DNA from: CAYQAJ01 sp964415245
GTDB taxonomy: Bacteria > Planctomycetota > Planctomycetia > Pirellulales > Pirellulaceae
Direction of reading: 5' to 3'
NCBI GenBank assembly: GCA_964415245.1
Contig: CAYQAJ010000018.1
Span: 1-36,855, forward strand
Length of the DNA stretch: 36,855 nt
Program-made: the position numbers and the translations under genes
Shown here: one piece after another, positions 11,292 to 19,478 of the stretch
How positions within the stretch are numbered: the stretch's first letter is position 1
Layout of the letters: every line of letters begins with the position of its first letter
The notes under the pieces: model-generated
Seen by the model: only the letters and a program-made list of their open reading frames with translations
Database searches by the model: none
What the model was told of the DNA's origin: nothing

Positions 11292-11552
11292 ATGGCAGAC
11301 AGCGTATTCGCGAACCAGAAGAAGATCATGGCCAATCAGAACCGGATCATGGCGAAGCAGCAGAAGATCATCGCCAATCAGAAGAAGCTCGACAGAATTA
11401 TCGGCAATCAATCGAAGCTCGATGCCATCATCACCAATCAGAAGAAACTCGATCGAATTGTGAGCAACCAGGCCAAGCTCGACAGCATCATCGCCAATCA
11501 GAAAAAGCTCGATGAGATTCTCGCCAACCAAAAGAAAATCCTGGCGAAGTAG
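11292..11552 (+). CDS. ANQKKLD periodic coiled-coil protein
   Basis: An 86-residue protein from ATG 11292, with a GGAG ribosome-binding site at 11281-11284 region. After MADSVF almost the whole chain is a repeat. It opens with three seven-residue units (ANQKKIM, ANQNRIM, AKQQKII) and continues with five ten-residue units of the form xNQxKLDxII (ANQKKLDRII, GNQSKLDAII, TNQKKLDRIV, SNQAKLDSII, ANQKKLDEIL), ending ANQKKILAK. Hydrophobic I/L positions fall on one helix face, so a long helix or coiled coil is expected. There is no signal peptide, Cys or Trp. The DNA repeats too but codons differ between units, so selection is acting on protein. Function unknown; a cytoplasmic oligomerising or filament-forming rod is a guess. 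Confidence 0.75.
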   Translation: MADSVFANQKKIMANQNRIMAKQQKIIANQKKLDRIIGNQSKLDAIITNQKKLDRIVSNQAKLDSIIANQKKLDEILANQKKILAK

Positions 11553-11673
11553 CGCGCAGCCGGGATACGTGCATTGCTAGATGGCCCGTAAGGCGCGCCC
11601 GCTCGCGCCCACATCCAGCCCCTGGCAGCGCCGTGGAATCGGCGCTGTCAGTGGCGCCCTTTGCAACGCTGCT

Positions 11674-11910
11674 GCGGTCCAGCGAGAGTTTCGCTGCGAG
11701 CACTCTGTGTCCAACGTTGAGCGGACGGCCTGCCGACGCACTCGGCATGCGCTCCTTGTTCCGCACCTGCGACAACGCCGTGTCGCGCTCGGCTACCTTG
11801 CGGACCGTCGCGACAGGGAGTTCCTTGCGTCCGGCATGAATGCGAACCTGGAGCGCGAATTGCGCGCCGCACGGAACGCGAACCCTCGCCTGAGGGTCGT
11901 CACACGGCGA
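11674..11910 (-). mobile_element. Decayed insertion-sequence 3' end
   Basis: Reads, on the minus strand, like the C-terminal tail and downstream end of the transposase fragment at 16247-16990. Shared blocks include GCGGTCCAGCGAGAGTTTCGC (11674-11694, also 16058-16078), GGCTAC followed by TTGCG, CACGACAGGGAG versus CGCGACAGGGAG, and CCGGCATGAA. On the protein level VRIHAGRKELPVATVRKVA here parallels VRFHAGRKQLPVVTLRKVA there. The rest of the transposase is missing, so this is a relic of the same element family. Confidence 0.65.
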
Positions 11911-11985
11911 GCCTCCCGCCCTGCTTCATCCGATGGGAAGAGGCCGCCGCTGTCCCATCTTGCCGCAACACATGTCGCGCGCTCG

Positions 11986-12058
11986 CGCGCCGCTGTTAAC
12001 CGGCGGGTCGGTTTTTCGTAGCTTTGGAAAAATGACCCGCTGGTTAACAGCCGGCGCG
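11986..12058. repeat. Long imperfect palindrome
   Basis: Arms 11992-12009 and 12034-12051 (GCTGTTAACCGGCGGGTC and its reverse complement) pair at 17 of 18 positions. The stem continues inward through T5/A5 and outward, past a one-base bulge, through CGCGCC/GGCGCG. A third GTTAAC follows at about 12067. The folded form would be a very stable hairpin with an eight-base loop. It may be a miniature element, a REP-like unit or a bidirectional terminator after the coiled-coil gene. Confidence 0.65.
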
Positions 12059-12142
12059 ACTTTTCCTGTTAACCCGATGCGCGCGAGTTCGAGGTTGTTC
12101 GGAATGGTCAGCGGCCACCATGAAGGACGCGGAAAATCGTAA

Positions 12143-12212
12143 GTCCTTGAGCTCTCGGCAGTAGCGAAAAGCGCTCACGCACCGTTATGAAGAGGGTTGG
12201 GTACGGGGAGCT
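12143..12212 (+). repeat. Dispersed repeat, copy 2
   Basis: Second copy of the repeat at 201-270, same orientation, about 80% identical by eye. It lies 330 bases upstream of the sigma factor gene. Confidence 0.6.
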
Positions 12213-12543
12213 TGTAATAGCGTCAAGTATGGTAATGCGTCGTATTCAGCGGAAACTGTGAGGGGTGCCGATTCTGTTGCGACGCTTTGCGAAGCATTTT
12301 CGCCCCTTACTGCGCTGCAAAATACGCGGTCGTGGAGTTCGAATTGACTGCCTCCCTTTCCTTGGGGGGATCGGCCGCCGCCAAGATCAAGACATGCAGT
12401 GGCGGCGACGGCGACGCCATCACGGTAAAGGACTACCACCCATCGGCAGAAATATCGGAAAATCGGCGTTTGCCGAGAAAGATCCTGATGTGTGCTGAGT
12501 CATCCTTATAGCGTCAATCACCTTCCGCCGGGAATTGCAATCC

Positions 12544-13158
12544 ATGACTTTCAGTCCACCCGAAACGCGAGCCAGCTTGATTCTGCGGTTGCAGGATGCG
12601 GCGGATGTGGTGGCGTGGGATGAATTCGCTGAGATTTATGCTCCGGTCGTGTATCGCTCGGCTCGGCGGCAAGGCTTGCAAGCGGCTGATGCGGCTGATC
12701 TGGTGCAGGAAGTCCTAATATCAGTGGCTCAGTCCGTGACGCAGTGGCTCCAGCGTGATGATCGGGGACCGTTTCGCAAGTGGCTGTTCCGAATTGCCCG
12801 CAATACCGCCATCGATTTTCTCACGCGGCGAAAACATCGAGCGTGGGCGGAGGGTGGCGATGCTTTCTCGCGGAAACTGGAAGAAGTCGAATTGGCTGCC
12901 GCTATGTCGAGTCAATTCGATCTGGAGTATTGCCGGGAAGTCTTTCTACGGGCTTCCGAGGTCGTGCGAAGACAGGTGAGCGAAACGACCTGGCAGGCGT
13001 TCTACCGGACGAGTGTTCTGCGGGAGTCGGTCGAAACGGTAGGGGGGGACTTGGGACTTCGAGCCGGCGCAGTGTACATCGCGCGCTGCCGTGTGATGAA
13101 ACGATTGCAGCAGGTGGTCATTGAACTGACAGGAGAAGAACGTCTCCTCCACCCATGA
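12544..13158 (+). CDS. ECF-type sigma-70 factor, planctomycete family
   Basis: A 204-residue sigma factor starting at ATG 12544 (MTFSPPETRASLILRL); an in-frame TTG nine bases upstream is less likely. Region 2 covers about residues 22-95, with the core-binding segment DLVQEVLISVAQ and the DNA-contacting FRKWLFRIARNTAIDFL. Region 4 at the end contains VSETTWQAFYRTSV and LGLRAGAVYIARCRVMKRL, wording I know from planctomycete ECF factors that pair with Ser/Thr kinases. Such factors have no extended sigma-1 and direct RNA polymerase to a small regulon. The kinase gene 45 bases downstream is probably its regulator or co-expressed partner. No strong ribosome-binding site is seen. Confidence 0.88.
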   Translation: MTFSPPETRASLILRLQDAADVVAWDEFAEIYAPVVYRSARRQGLQAADAADLVQEVLISVAQSVTQWLQRDDRGPFRKWLFRIARNTAIDFLTRRKHRAWAEGGDAFSRKLEEVELAAAMSSQFDLEYCREVFLRASEVVRRQVSETTWQAFYRTSVLRESVETVGGDLGLRAGAVYIARCRVMKRLQQVVIELTGEERLLHP

Positions 13159-13203
13159 AGCAGGCAGACGTGATTTTCGTAAGATTCCAATGAGGAAACT
13201 CAA

Positions 13204-15897
13204 ATGATAAAGTGTGATGACGAAGCGCTCGCCGCTCTACTGAATACCTGTGACGACGTTGGCGAGCAGGATAGCGATGTGGCTCAGCACGTTGAGTCAT
13301 GCCAGCACTGCCAGAGCCGGTTGTCAGAGTTGGCCGCCGACGCTGAGCAATGGGACGCAGTGTCGCAATGGCTTTCACCAGGCGACGTGACTTCTGAGAT
13401 TTACGCTGAGTCACTCGACGCTAGGGACCGCTGGAAACGGCCCACTGTCTGGACGGAGACAATGGCGAAGTCGTTGCTTTCGGCGGCCAGTCACCCCGAG
13501 ATGCTGGGACGCATTGGTCGCTACGATGTGGAACGATTGATCGGCAGCGGTGGGATGGGCGTGGTCTTCAAAGCCTACGACACGGAACTCAATCGACCCG
13601 TGGCAGTGAAGCTGCTGGCACCCTATTTGGCTGGCAACGGTGCTGCACGCAAGCGATTCGCTCGTGAAGCTCGCGCGGCGGCGGCGGTCGTCGATGATCA
13701 TGTCGTGCCGATCCACAACGTCGAAACTGAAGGCGAGCATCCCTTTCTGGTGATGAAGTACATCGGCGGCGGATCGCTGCAACAGCGGCTCGATCGCGAA
13801 GGACCTCTGGAAGTTTGCGAAGTGCTGTGGGTCGGCATGCAGACCGCGAAAGGGCTGGCCGCCGCGCACGCTCAGGGATTGATCCACCGCGACGTGAAGC
13901 CATCGAACATCCTCCTTGATGAAGGCGTCGAACGGGCACTGCTGACGGACTTCGGGCTGGCTCGCGCCGAAGACGATGCGTGCTTGACTCGCAGCGGCTT
14001 CCATCCCGGCACGCCACACTTTATGTCGCCCGAACAAGTGCGCGGCGAAACGATCGATGGACGCAGCGATCTCTTCGGACTCGGCTGCGTACTCTATGCC
14101 TTGTGTACCGGCCATCCGCCCTTCCGCGCCGAGACCAGCTACGCGGTCCTCCGCCGCATCACTGACACGCAGCCTCGCCCTATTCGCGAAACCAATCCCG
14201 ACGTTCCGTTATGGCTCGAACAAATTGTGATGAAGCTGCTCGCCAAGTCCGCTGACAACCGTTTTGACTCGGCCGCAGAAGTCGCCGAGTTGCTCGAACA
14301 ATGTCTGGCCCATGTTCAGCAACCGACCACCACTCCGCTGCCCGAGTCGCTAGCCGCCTTAGCATCTGAACGAAGCCGCCGTCCTCCGGTCAGCAGATTC
14401 TTCGTCGCCGCAGCCTTCGCCGTTTCGCTGATCTTCGCTGGCGTGCTGATCGTGTTGGAGTTGAACAAAGGCACGCTGACGATTGAGTCCGAGGTCGACA
14501 ACATCCCCATTCGAATCATGCAAGGAGATACGATTGTAGAGCAGATGACGGTGACTCAGGCAGGCACATCCACACGCGTCGCGGCAGGCAGTTATGTCGT
14601 GGAGTTGGAGAATTCAAATGATGGATTGGTCATTGAGGGTGGTGCCGTATGGCTCATGCGAGGCAAAACTCGCACGGTGAAGATCGTCAAAGCTGTTGTC
14701 CGCACCGGGGACGGCAGTTCCGTTCGCATTGTCGATGCAACGAAGAGTGACGATCTGCCGACGAGCGAGCCGTTCGAGGCAACAACTCCTCTGGACTGGC
14801 TCGTCGCCTGGGATTTCAACTATACGCTTTTGGGCAAGCGGTACTCAGTGCTACGAATCGCCAAAGACGGTCAACTTGAGGCAATGTTTCCGGGACACCC
14901 AATAGTTCGCGGCAAACTGTCGCGGGAAACGCTGAGCACGCTGATTCGCATGATTGCGAAGCACCCACAAGCAACAACTCGTTCTCCGTCGGCGCTTTCA
15001 GGCTTCACTGCAACTGTGATCCCACGCCCCGAATTGATCGACGAAATCCGCCGTGCCGACGTTCGGACAGAGGTGGTCGCCGTAGTACATGATGGTGTCG
15101 CCTATGAACTGAACCTTGACCTCGACGATACAGAATGTCTCAACGTGACCAACTATCTTTGCAAACAGATTGGTCTGGCTGCAGTTGGAGGAGATGAGCG
15201 GTTGACCGAATTGATAATTGCGGCTAACGGTCTCCTCGCAAAAGCCAACCCCAAGCTCCCGAAAGTGATTGACGAGAGTTACTTCAACTTCGCGGCAGAG
15301 GATGAGTCCGGGAATCTCTTGATCTGGTTCAACAACAGGAGCGATCCGACACTGAAGTCGGCACGATACGAGATGTGCGTCCCAAAAACAGGCGAACCCA
15401 CGATCAAGGCCGTTGACGTCGGCTCAAACGATGGCGCGCCCGTTGATGATCCGCCGCCAGATGCAAAGGCGGCAAGCGATGCTGCCGAAGTTCTCAACAT
15501 CAAGCAGTTGATCGAGCGCGGTCAAGAATTGAGCAGCAGCACGGCCAAAGTAGTCACCGTTCGGTTCCCAGTCTTGTCCGCACAACGCAAGGGCGTCATC
15601 GACCAAAAAGGGCACAGGACCGAGTTGTGGTTCCTCAGTTCTTACAAAGATTCGCGGGTAGTCGATCCAAACGTATTACTCATTGAAATATCAGCAAGTG
15701 CTGAGAAGTCGTTAAGGGAGTCGGGTGTGAGTGATATCCCCGGTCACTTCGTTGGAAAAACGGTCGCTGTTACGGGTAACGTCCGTGCAGCAGTCGCCGA
15801 AGTGTTCTCCGAACCTGAAACGGTCTTGACGTTAAGCATCACGGTGAGCTCACTCGACCAAATTCGCGTGGACGATGGCGATTCGCGTGGACGATGA
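13204..15897 (+). CDS. Transmembrane Ser/Thr protein kinase with anti-sigma-like zinc motif
   Basis: An 897-residue protein from ATG 13204 with upstream GAGGAAACTC. Residues 29-36 (H29, C33, C36; HVESCQHC) match the H-x3-C-x2-C pattern of zinc-binding anti-sigma domains. The kinase domain runs about 105-370: Gly loop GSGGMG (114-119), Lys136 in VAVK, HRDVKPSN (228-235), DFG (249-251) and SPE (275-277), all intact, so it should be active. One membrane helix lies at about 397-420, followed by a PEGA-like beta segment (GTLTIESEVDNIPIRI) and a long extracytoplasmic region of unknown fold. It directly follows the ECF sigma gene, suggesting that it holds or phosphorylates that factor in response to an outside signal. 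A 19-bp tandem duplication alters its C-terminus. Confidence 0.9.
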   Translation: MIKCDDEALAALLNTCDDVGEQDSDVAQHVESCQHCQSRLSELAADAEQWDAVSQWLSPGDVTSEIYAESLDARDRWKRPTVWTETMAKSLLSAASHPEMLGRIGRYDVERLIGSGGMGVVFKAYDTELNRPVAVKLLAPYLAGNGAARKRFAREARAAAAVVDDHVVPIHNVETEGEHPFLVMKYIGGGSLQQRLDREGPLEVCEVLWVGMQTAKGLAAAHAQGLIHRDVKPSNILLDEGVERALLTDFGLARAEDDACLTRSGFHPGTPHFMSPEQVRGETIDGRSDLFGLGCVLYALCTGHPPFRAETSYAVLRRITDTQPRPIRETNPDVPLWLEQIVMKLLAKSADNRFDSAAEVAELLEQCLAHVQQPTTTPLPESLAALASERSRRPPVSRFFVAAAFAVSLIFAGVLIVLELNKGTLTIESEVDNIPIRIMQGDTIVEQMTVTQAGTSTRVAAGSYVVELENSNDGLVIEGGAVWLMRGKTRTVKIVKAVVRTGDGSSVRIVDATKSDDLPTSEPFEATTPLDWLVAWDFNYTLLGKRYSVLRIAKDGQLEAMFPGHPIVRGKLSRETLSTLIRMIAKHPQATTRSPSALSGFTATVIPRPELIDEIRRADVRTEVVAVVHDGVAYELNLDLDDTECLNVTNYLCKQIGLAAVGGDERLTELIIAANGLLAKANPKLPKVIDESYFNFAAEDESGNLLIWFNNRSDPTLKSARYEMCVPKTGEPTIKAVDVGSNDGAPVDDPPPDAKAASDAAEVLNIKQLIERGQELSSSTAKVVTVRFPVLSAQRKGVIDQKGHRTELWFLSSYKDSRVVDPNVLLIEISASAEKSLRESGVSDIPGHFVGKTVAVTGNVRAAVAEVFSEPETVLTLSITVSSLDQIRVDDGDSRGR

Positions 15898-15899
15898 CG
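15862..15899 (+). repeat. 19-bp tandem duplication at the kinase 3' end
   Basis: ATTCGCGTGGACGATGGCG at 15862-15880 is repeated at 15881-15899 with a single change (A for G). Because 19 is not a multiple of three, the second unit is read in another frame, and the kinase stop lies within it. Confidence 0.85.
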
Positions 15900-16246
15900 A
15901 TATGGTATCGGGCACCCGCGACGAGACGACGGCAACGCATAGTTCCGACGCGGAAGAAGTTGGCGCAACCGCCAATAACCTCAAGCGCCTCGTGGACGCG
16001 TTGCATCAGTATCATAATTTCGGAGTCCGAATTCAAAGAATTCAACAACTGGGTGTAGCGGTCCAGCGAGAGTTTCGCGGCGGAAGATCAAGGATTCAAG
16101 TATTCGTTTGGCACTCGAATCGCGCCGAAAAGTCTGTTCGCGCCTTGTTTCGCAACGAGAAGGCCGTGTCGTACGTCAGGCGGTCGGCCTGCCGGCACGA
16201 TCGGCGCGCACCGCGTGCTGGGCGCCAGCAACAACACGACGCCGCG
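15898..16246. other. Gap between the kinase and the transposase relic
   Basis: No intact gene is seen. A plus-strand stretch near 15970-16015 could encode NNLKRLVDALHQYHN, which faintly recalls the conserved helix of planctomycete DUF1559 pseudopilins, but the flanks do not support a gene. From about 16058 onward the DNA is the outer end of the insertion sequence shared with 11674-11910. Confidence 0.45.
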
Positions 16247-16990
16247 CTAGGCTACTTTGCGAAGCGTCACGACAGGGAGCTGTTTGCGGCCGGCATGAAA
16301 GCGAACGTGGAGCGCGATTCGCGCCCCACACTTTCCGCGGACCCTGGCCTGGGGCTCGGCGCACGGCGAGCCGCGGGGGTAGCGTGTGCGGGGTTCGAGG
16401 CGCGGTTTTCGATTAGCCGGCTTGCGATGGAAGTACGCTTCGTTCGGCGTGCGTCCACCGAGCGCCGCGTGGGGCCGAAAGGCGTTGAACCAGGTGGCGA
16501 AGCATTCCAGCTCGCGCTGAAACGGCGCGCGACGCACCGGGACGACGAGGCCGCACAGGAACTCAGCTTTCAACGTGCGAATCAGCCGCTCGATGAGGGC
16601 GACGCTGCCGCTCTTGCCGACCGCCCCGAACCGCGGACGGATCTTGCGACGGCGGCACCAGGACTTGAAGCCTCGGCACCAGAATTGTCGTCCTTTGTCG
16701 ATGACGATGTAGCGCGGTTTGGCTCCCGCGCTGCGCATGGCGCAACTGAGGAACTGCCTGACATTGCGCCCGGTGGGGCGTCCTTCGAAGACCCGCAGTC
16801 CCTGCACGCGGCGGGAATAATGGTCCATGACGAGGATCACCCACCAGCAGAACGGCCAGCTTTGCGGAAGGGCGAACGGAAGCCATGCCGTCCAGAACCC
16901 CAGGCGCGTCGGCACGGCCGTGAGGTCGGCATGCCAGACATCGTTCGGCCTGATGGCGGTGACCCGCTGCTGTTGCGGCTCGGCGACGAC
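16058..16990 (-). mobile_element. Truncated insertion sequence
   Basis: This block carries a 5'-truncated transposase (16247 to about 16990, minus strand) and its downstream end, which begins at 16058 with the block also found at 11674. The upstream end of the element, with the transposase N-terminus and the second terminal repeat, is missing where the block meets the primase gene near 16980-17000. Confidence 0.65.
16247..16990 (-). pseudogene. DDE (rve) integrase-type transposase, N-terminus missing
   Basis: About 245 residues of an integrase-core transposase remain. DDE landmarks are visible: RPNDVWHADLTAVPT with the first catalytic Asp, VMDHYSRRV, then VIDKGRQFWCRGFKSW with the second Asp, and ALIERLIRTLKAEFL with the Glu, followed by WFNAFRPHAALGGRTPNEAY. 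These match a transposase family I associate with planctomycete genomes. The chain opens directly from primase sequence, so the usual N-terminal helix-turn-helix part (over 100 residues) is lost and the copy cannot be functional. The reading frame stays open upstream to 17071, but residues before VVAEPQQQRV belong to the primase gene read out of frame. Orientation is the same as the primase. Confidence 0.8.
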
Positions 16991-16991
16991 G

Positions 16992-19017
16992 GGTTCCGTC
17001 GGTTTCGGCCAGGGCCGCGTACACCCGTTTGCACTCCGCCCCAAACCAATCCGCCAGTCGGCAGCCGGCAATCATGCTCAGCTCGTCTACCGCGTCGCCT
17101 GGGGTTTCGCCGCCCACCGATGCGACCACTTGCAAGACGAGGGCGAACCGTGCGGCCGCCCCTTCAAGTTTCGACCACGCGGCCGCCAGCTCCCCTTCCA
17201 ACTCGCCTTGCTCGGCAGCGTGCCGGTTGTGCCACGCTATGAAGTGCCGCTTCGCTTCCGGTGTCAGCGGCAGGTCAACCGGAACGGGCCGGCCTTCGTA
17301 GTCTTGCCCGTGCTCAAGCGCAAGTAGCCGCTCAACCGTTTCGCCTAGCGCCCGCTCCGTCGCGTAATCGACGGTTGCTTCCGACCACTTCCGCGCCCGA
17401 CGCGGCGGCATGGCCAGCAGCAGACGGGGCAGCAGGCCGTCGTCACGGTGGCCGCCAGCGGCGATTGCACGCTTCAAGACGAGGGGTTGGATTCCACCCG
17501 TAACGCTCACAGCGGCCCGTGCAACGTGAATTGTCCGCTTCGCCGGTCTTTCGGTCGATTGTCATTGGCCGCGCGCCGTACATGCTCAACCAGTGCGAAA
17601 CGTCGCTCCCTTTGCCTTTTGCCCGGTATTGGTCGAATCCACCAAGCCAGCCGGAAAGCTCGTCACGACACAAGAGCAAACCACGCGGGGCGGTCGAAAG
17701 TCTGTCGGCCAACGCCTCAACCGTCACGTCGGACACAAGCAACCGCTCGCAGATTGGCTCGTCTGGTTTTGTCGGCGCCGGTTCACCTTTCTTTCGCCCA
17801 TTGCGTTTCCACTCGGCCATGTCGGCGTCATGCAGCAACAGGTCTCGCTCGTATTGCTGCCACGCTTCGCGCCAATGCTCGATTGCTTTCGTCTGCCACA
17901 CTTGGGCCGGCTTCGTTGCCGCATCAATCGCCGGGCTCTTTTGCGTGCCGCTCTCGCCCACGATCGCGGCCCACAGCACGGCCGGCTCGCACCAATCGCG
18001 CTTCAGTTGCACGCGGCGGGTCGTGCCAATGCACGCGGCCAACATGGCAAGCATGGGCAGGGCGGCGTAAGCGGAGTCGCAGCCGATTGCGGCCGCCGCG
18101 GCCGTCACGTAACCGCCGACGGGCTCGGGCAACGCATCGACCGGGAATGGCCGGAACGGTTCGGGCGCGGGCCGCTCATTGGCGTCGGCGGCCACCGGGT
18201 CGCTCGGCTTGTAACGCGCCACGCTCGCCGCGATTGCCTTCACTTCGTTGTCAGTCAGCGGCGGGTCGCACTTGCTGCGATTCTCAACTTGTAACGCGGC
18301 CTCGATTGCGTCGGGCGCCATTCCGCGCCGTCGCATTGTGCCGGCCAGGGAAGCCAAGGCAGCGTTGCGCTTGCCGGTCGGTATCTTGCCGTTCGATTCG
18401 CCGTTGGTTTCGTGTTTCGGAGTCGCCGGCTTCCCGCGGTTCGCCTCGATTCGGTCAAGCTCGGCCGCCAGCCGCGCCGGAGGCTCGGGCAACAGGTCAC
18501 GTGCGACCAGCTCGCAACCCTCGACAAAACGATAACGACCGCTCTTGCCGGCGTCCCGAACGAAAGACGGAGCAATGACGATGTAACCCCCGCCCGCGCG
18601 CGTATCGACGTTTTGGGCAATGTCGGAGTCGGTGTTGCGCCACGCCTTGCCGGCCGGTTGCCGGTAGAAATACTGCCGGCCGCCGCTCCACGTCATTTGC
18701 AGCGGCGCCGCGGCCAACTCGCGGGCGCGCTCTTCGGTCAGCCACGGGTTCGGCTTCGGATTCGCGGTCAGCTTGTCAATCAAGTCGGGGTCGAGAATGA
18801 GCAAGCCTTCGGTTGCCACGCCGATATTCGCCTCGGGCATTTCGCGCCACCATGCTTCTATCACTTCGGGATCGGTGGTCGCATCAAGCAGCCCGTTGCT
18901 GCCCTTCGTCGGCTTCTTGGTGCGCGGCACAAGCCGAAAAACAGGGTAGCCCAGCTCGGCCAGGTGCAACGCGGCGATACCCAAGGTGCTCAGTGCTTCC
19001 GTTCGCGCGGTGCTCAT
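16992..19017 (-). pseudogene. Prim-Pol/DUF3987 primase-helicase, frameshifted and 3'-truncated
   Basis: Starts at ATG 19017, overlapping the excisionase-like gene by four bases. Domains in order: an N-terminal bifunctional primase-polymerase domain (GYPVFRLVPRTKKP, LLILDPD as the catalytic acidic pair, SGGRQYFY), a primase C-terminal linker (KRNAALASLAGTMRRRGM), and a DUF3987 ATPase-like domain (Walker A GESGTQKS, Walker B LLLCRDELSGWLGG). Near 17535-17545 the frame breaks: the frame that starts at 19017 runs out as NSRCTGRCERYG, while the next frame gives the expected IHVARAAVSVTGGIQP and continues to LADWFGAECKRVYAALAE at about 16995. One extra base explains this. The C-terminus is then replaced by transposase. 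This is the replication gene of a lost integrative element. Confidence 0.82.
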
Positions 19018-19241
19018 GCCGTCGCCCCCACTTCTGCCGCGGCTTGCTGTTGGTCAATCCACGCCTGAAGTGCCGAGACCGAATAGCGAATCGACCGCGC
19101 GCCGATTCGCAAGGCACGAATCGGCCCACGCGGGGCCGTTAGCGACCACAACGTTTTTTCAGAAACGCCCAGCGCTTCCGCCGCTTCGGCGGGTCGCAGC
19201 AACAGCCGGGGGGGCGCGCCGTTTTCAGTCTTGGCTGGCAT
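19014..19241 (-). CDS. Excisionase-like helix-turn-helix protein
   Basis: A 75-residue protein from ATG 19241 (MPAKTENG), preferred over an in-frame GTG six bases upstream because AGGTAGGTG is well placed before it. It is a single MerR/Xis-type winged HTH: RPAEAAEALGVSEKTLWSLT recognises DNA, followed by the wing IGARSIRYSVSALQAWIDQQ. Proteins like this act as excisionases or as repressors of integrative elements. Its stop overlaps the primase start by four bases and its start lies inside the end of the upstream HTH gene, so all three are read as one unit. The missing integrase would have been its partner. Confidence 0.82.
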   Translation of the reverse strand: MPAKTENGAPPRLLLRPAEAAEALGVSEKTLWSLTAPRGPIRALRIGARSIRYSVSALQAWIDQQQAAAEVGATA

Positions 19242-19437
19242 GTTCACCTACCTTTTCGTTGCTTGCCCGCTCCGCAAGTACGCGCTCCACGGCTTCGGGC
19301 GCGAACAGATACCGCGTGCCGGCTCGCAAACAGGGAACCCGGCCGGCTTCCGCTTCGTCGCGAAGCCAGGCCACGGTCACGCGAAGCCGGCGGGCCATGC
19401 GTGAGAGATTCAAGAGCGGGGCATGGGTCGTTTCCAT
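19225..19437 (-). CDS. Small helix-turn-helix DNA-binding protein
   Basis: A 70-residue protein from ATG 19437, with GAGGG immediately upstream. Sequence LLNLSRMARRLRVTVAWLRD is an HTH, followed by EAEAGRVPCLRAGTRYLFAP, which resembles the wing of excisionase-type proteins and the usual V-P-x-x-R-x-G-x-x-x-x-F pattern, then a short helical tail. It overlaps the next gene by 17 bases. Two successive excisionase-like proteins before a Prim-Pol/DUF3987 primase is a layout of integrative elements in planctomycetes as far as I know. It may control copy number or excision. Confidence 0.78.
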   Translation of the reverse strand: METTHAPLLNLSRMARRLRVTVAWLRDEAEAGRVPCLRAGTRYLFAPEAVERVLAERASNEKVGEHASQD

Positions 19438-19478
19438 GCCCTCATTGTCAGGCAGCCCGAAAGAATGTCAGTGCAAAC

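Larger units (their letters stand above)
11553..12543. other. Gene-free region of mobile-element debris
   Basis: No intact gene is seen in this 990-base gap. It holds a decayed copy of an insertion-sequence end (about 11674-11910), a long palindrome (11986-12058) and the second copy of the dispersed repeat (12143-12212). A 74-codon frame at 12287-12511 has no recognisable domain and is not called. Confidence 0.6.

Noticed and set aside
11310..11545. CRISPR-like array in the regular 30-base periodicity
   Set aside because: The periodicity comes from a ten-residue protein repeat in an open frame; there are no identical repeats separated by unique spacers.
12287..12511. A 74-codon plus-strand gene upstream of the sigma factor
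   Set aside because: No ribosome-binding site, no recognisable domain, and overlapping frames of similar length on the other strand.
15970..16015. Fragment of a DUF1559 pseudopilin (NNLKRLVDALHQYHN)
   Set aside because: Only about 15 residues resemble the family; there is no pilin-like N-terminus or continuation.
15875..17242. A 455-codon plus-strand open frame
   Set aside because: It lies antisense to the transposase and primase remnants, which have clear motifs; its sequence is Arg/Pro/Ala-rich with no domain.
16563..17510. One intact protein of 315 residues
   Set aside because: The first half is the DUF3987 C-terminal part and the second half is transposase DNA read in the wrong frame, so this is a chimera of two broken genes.
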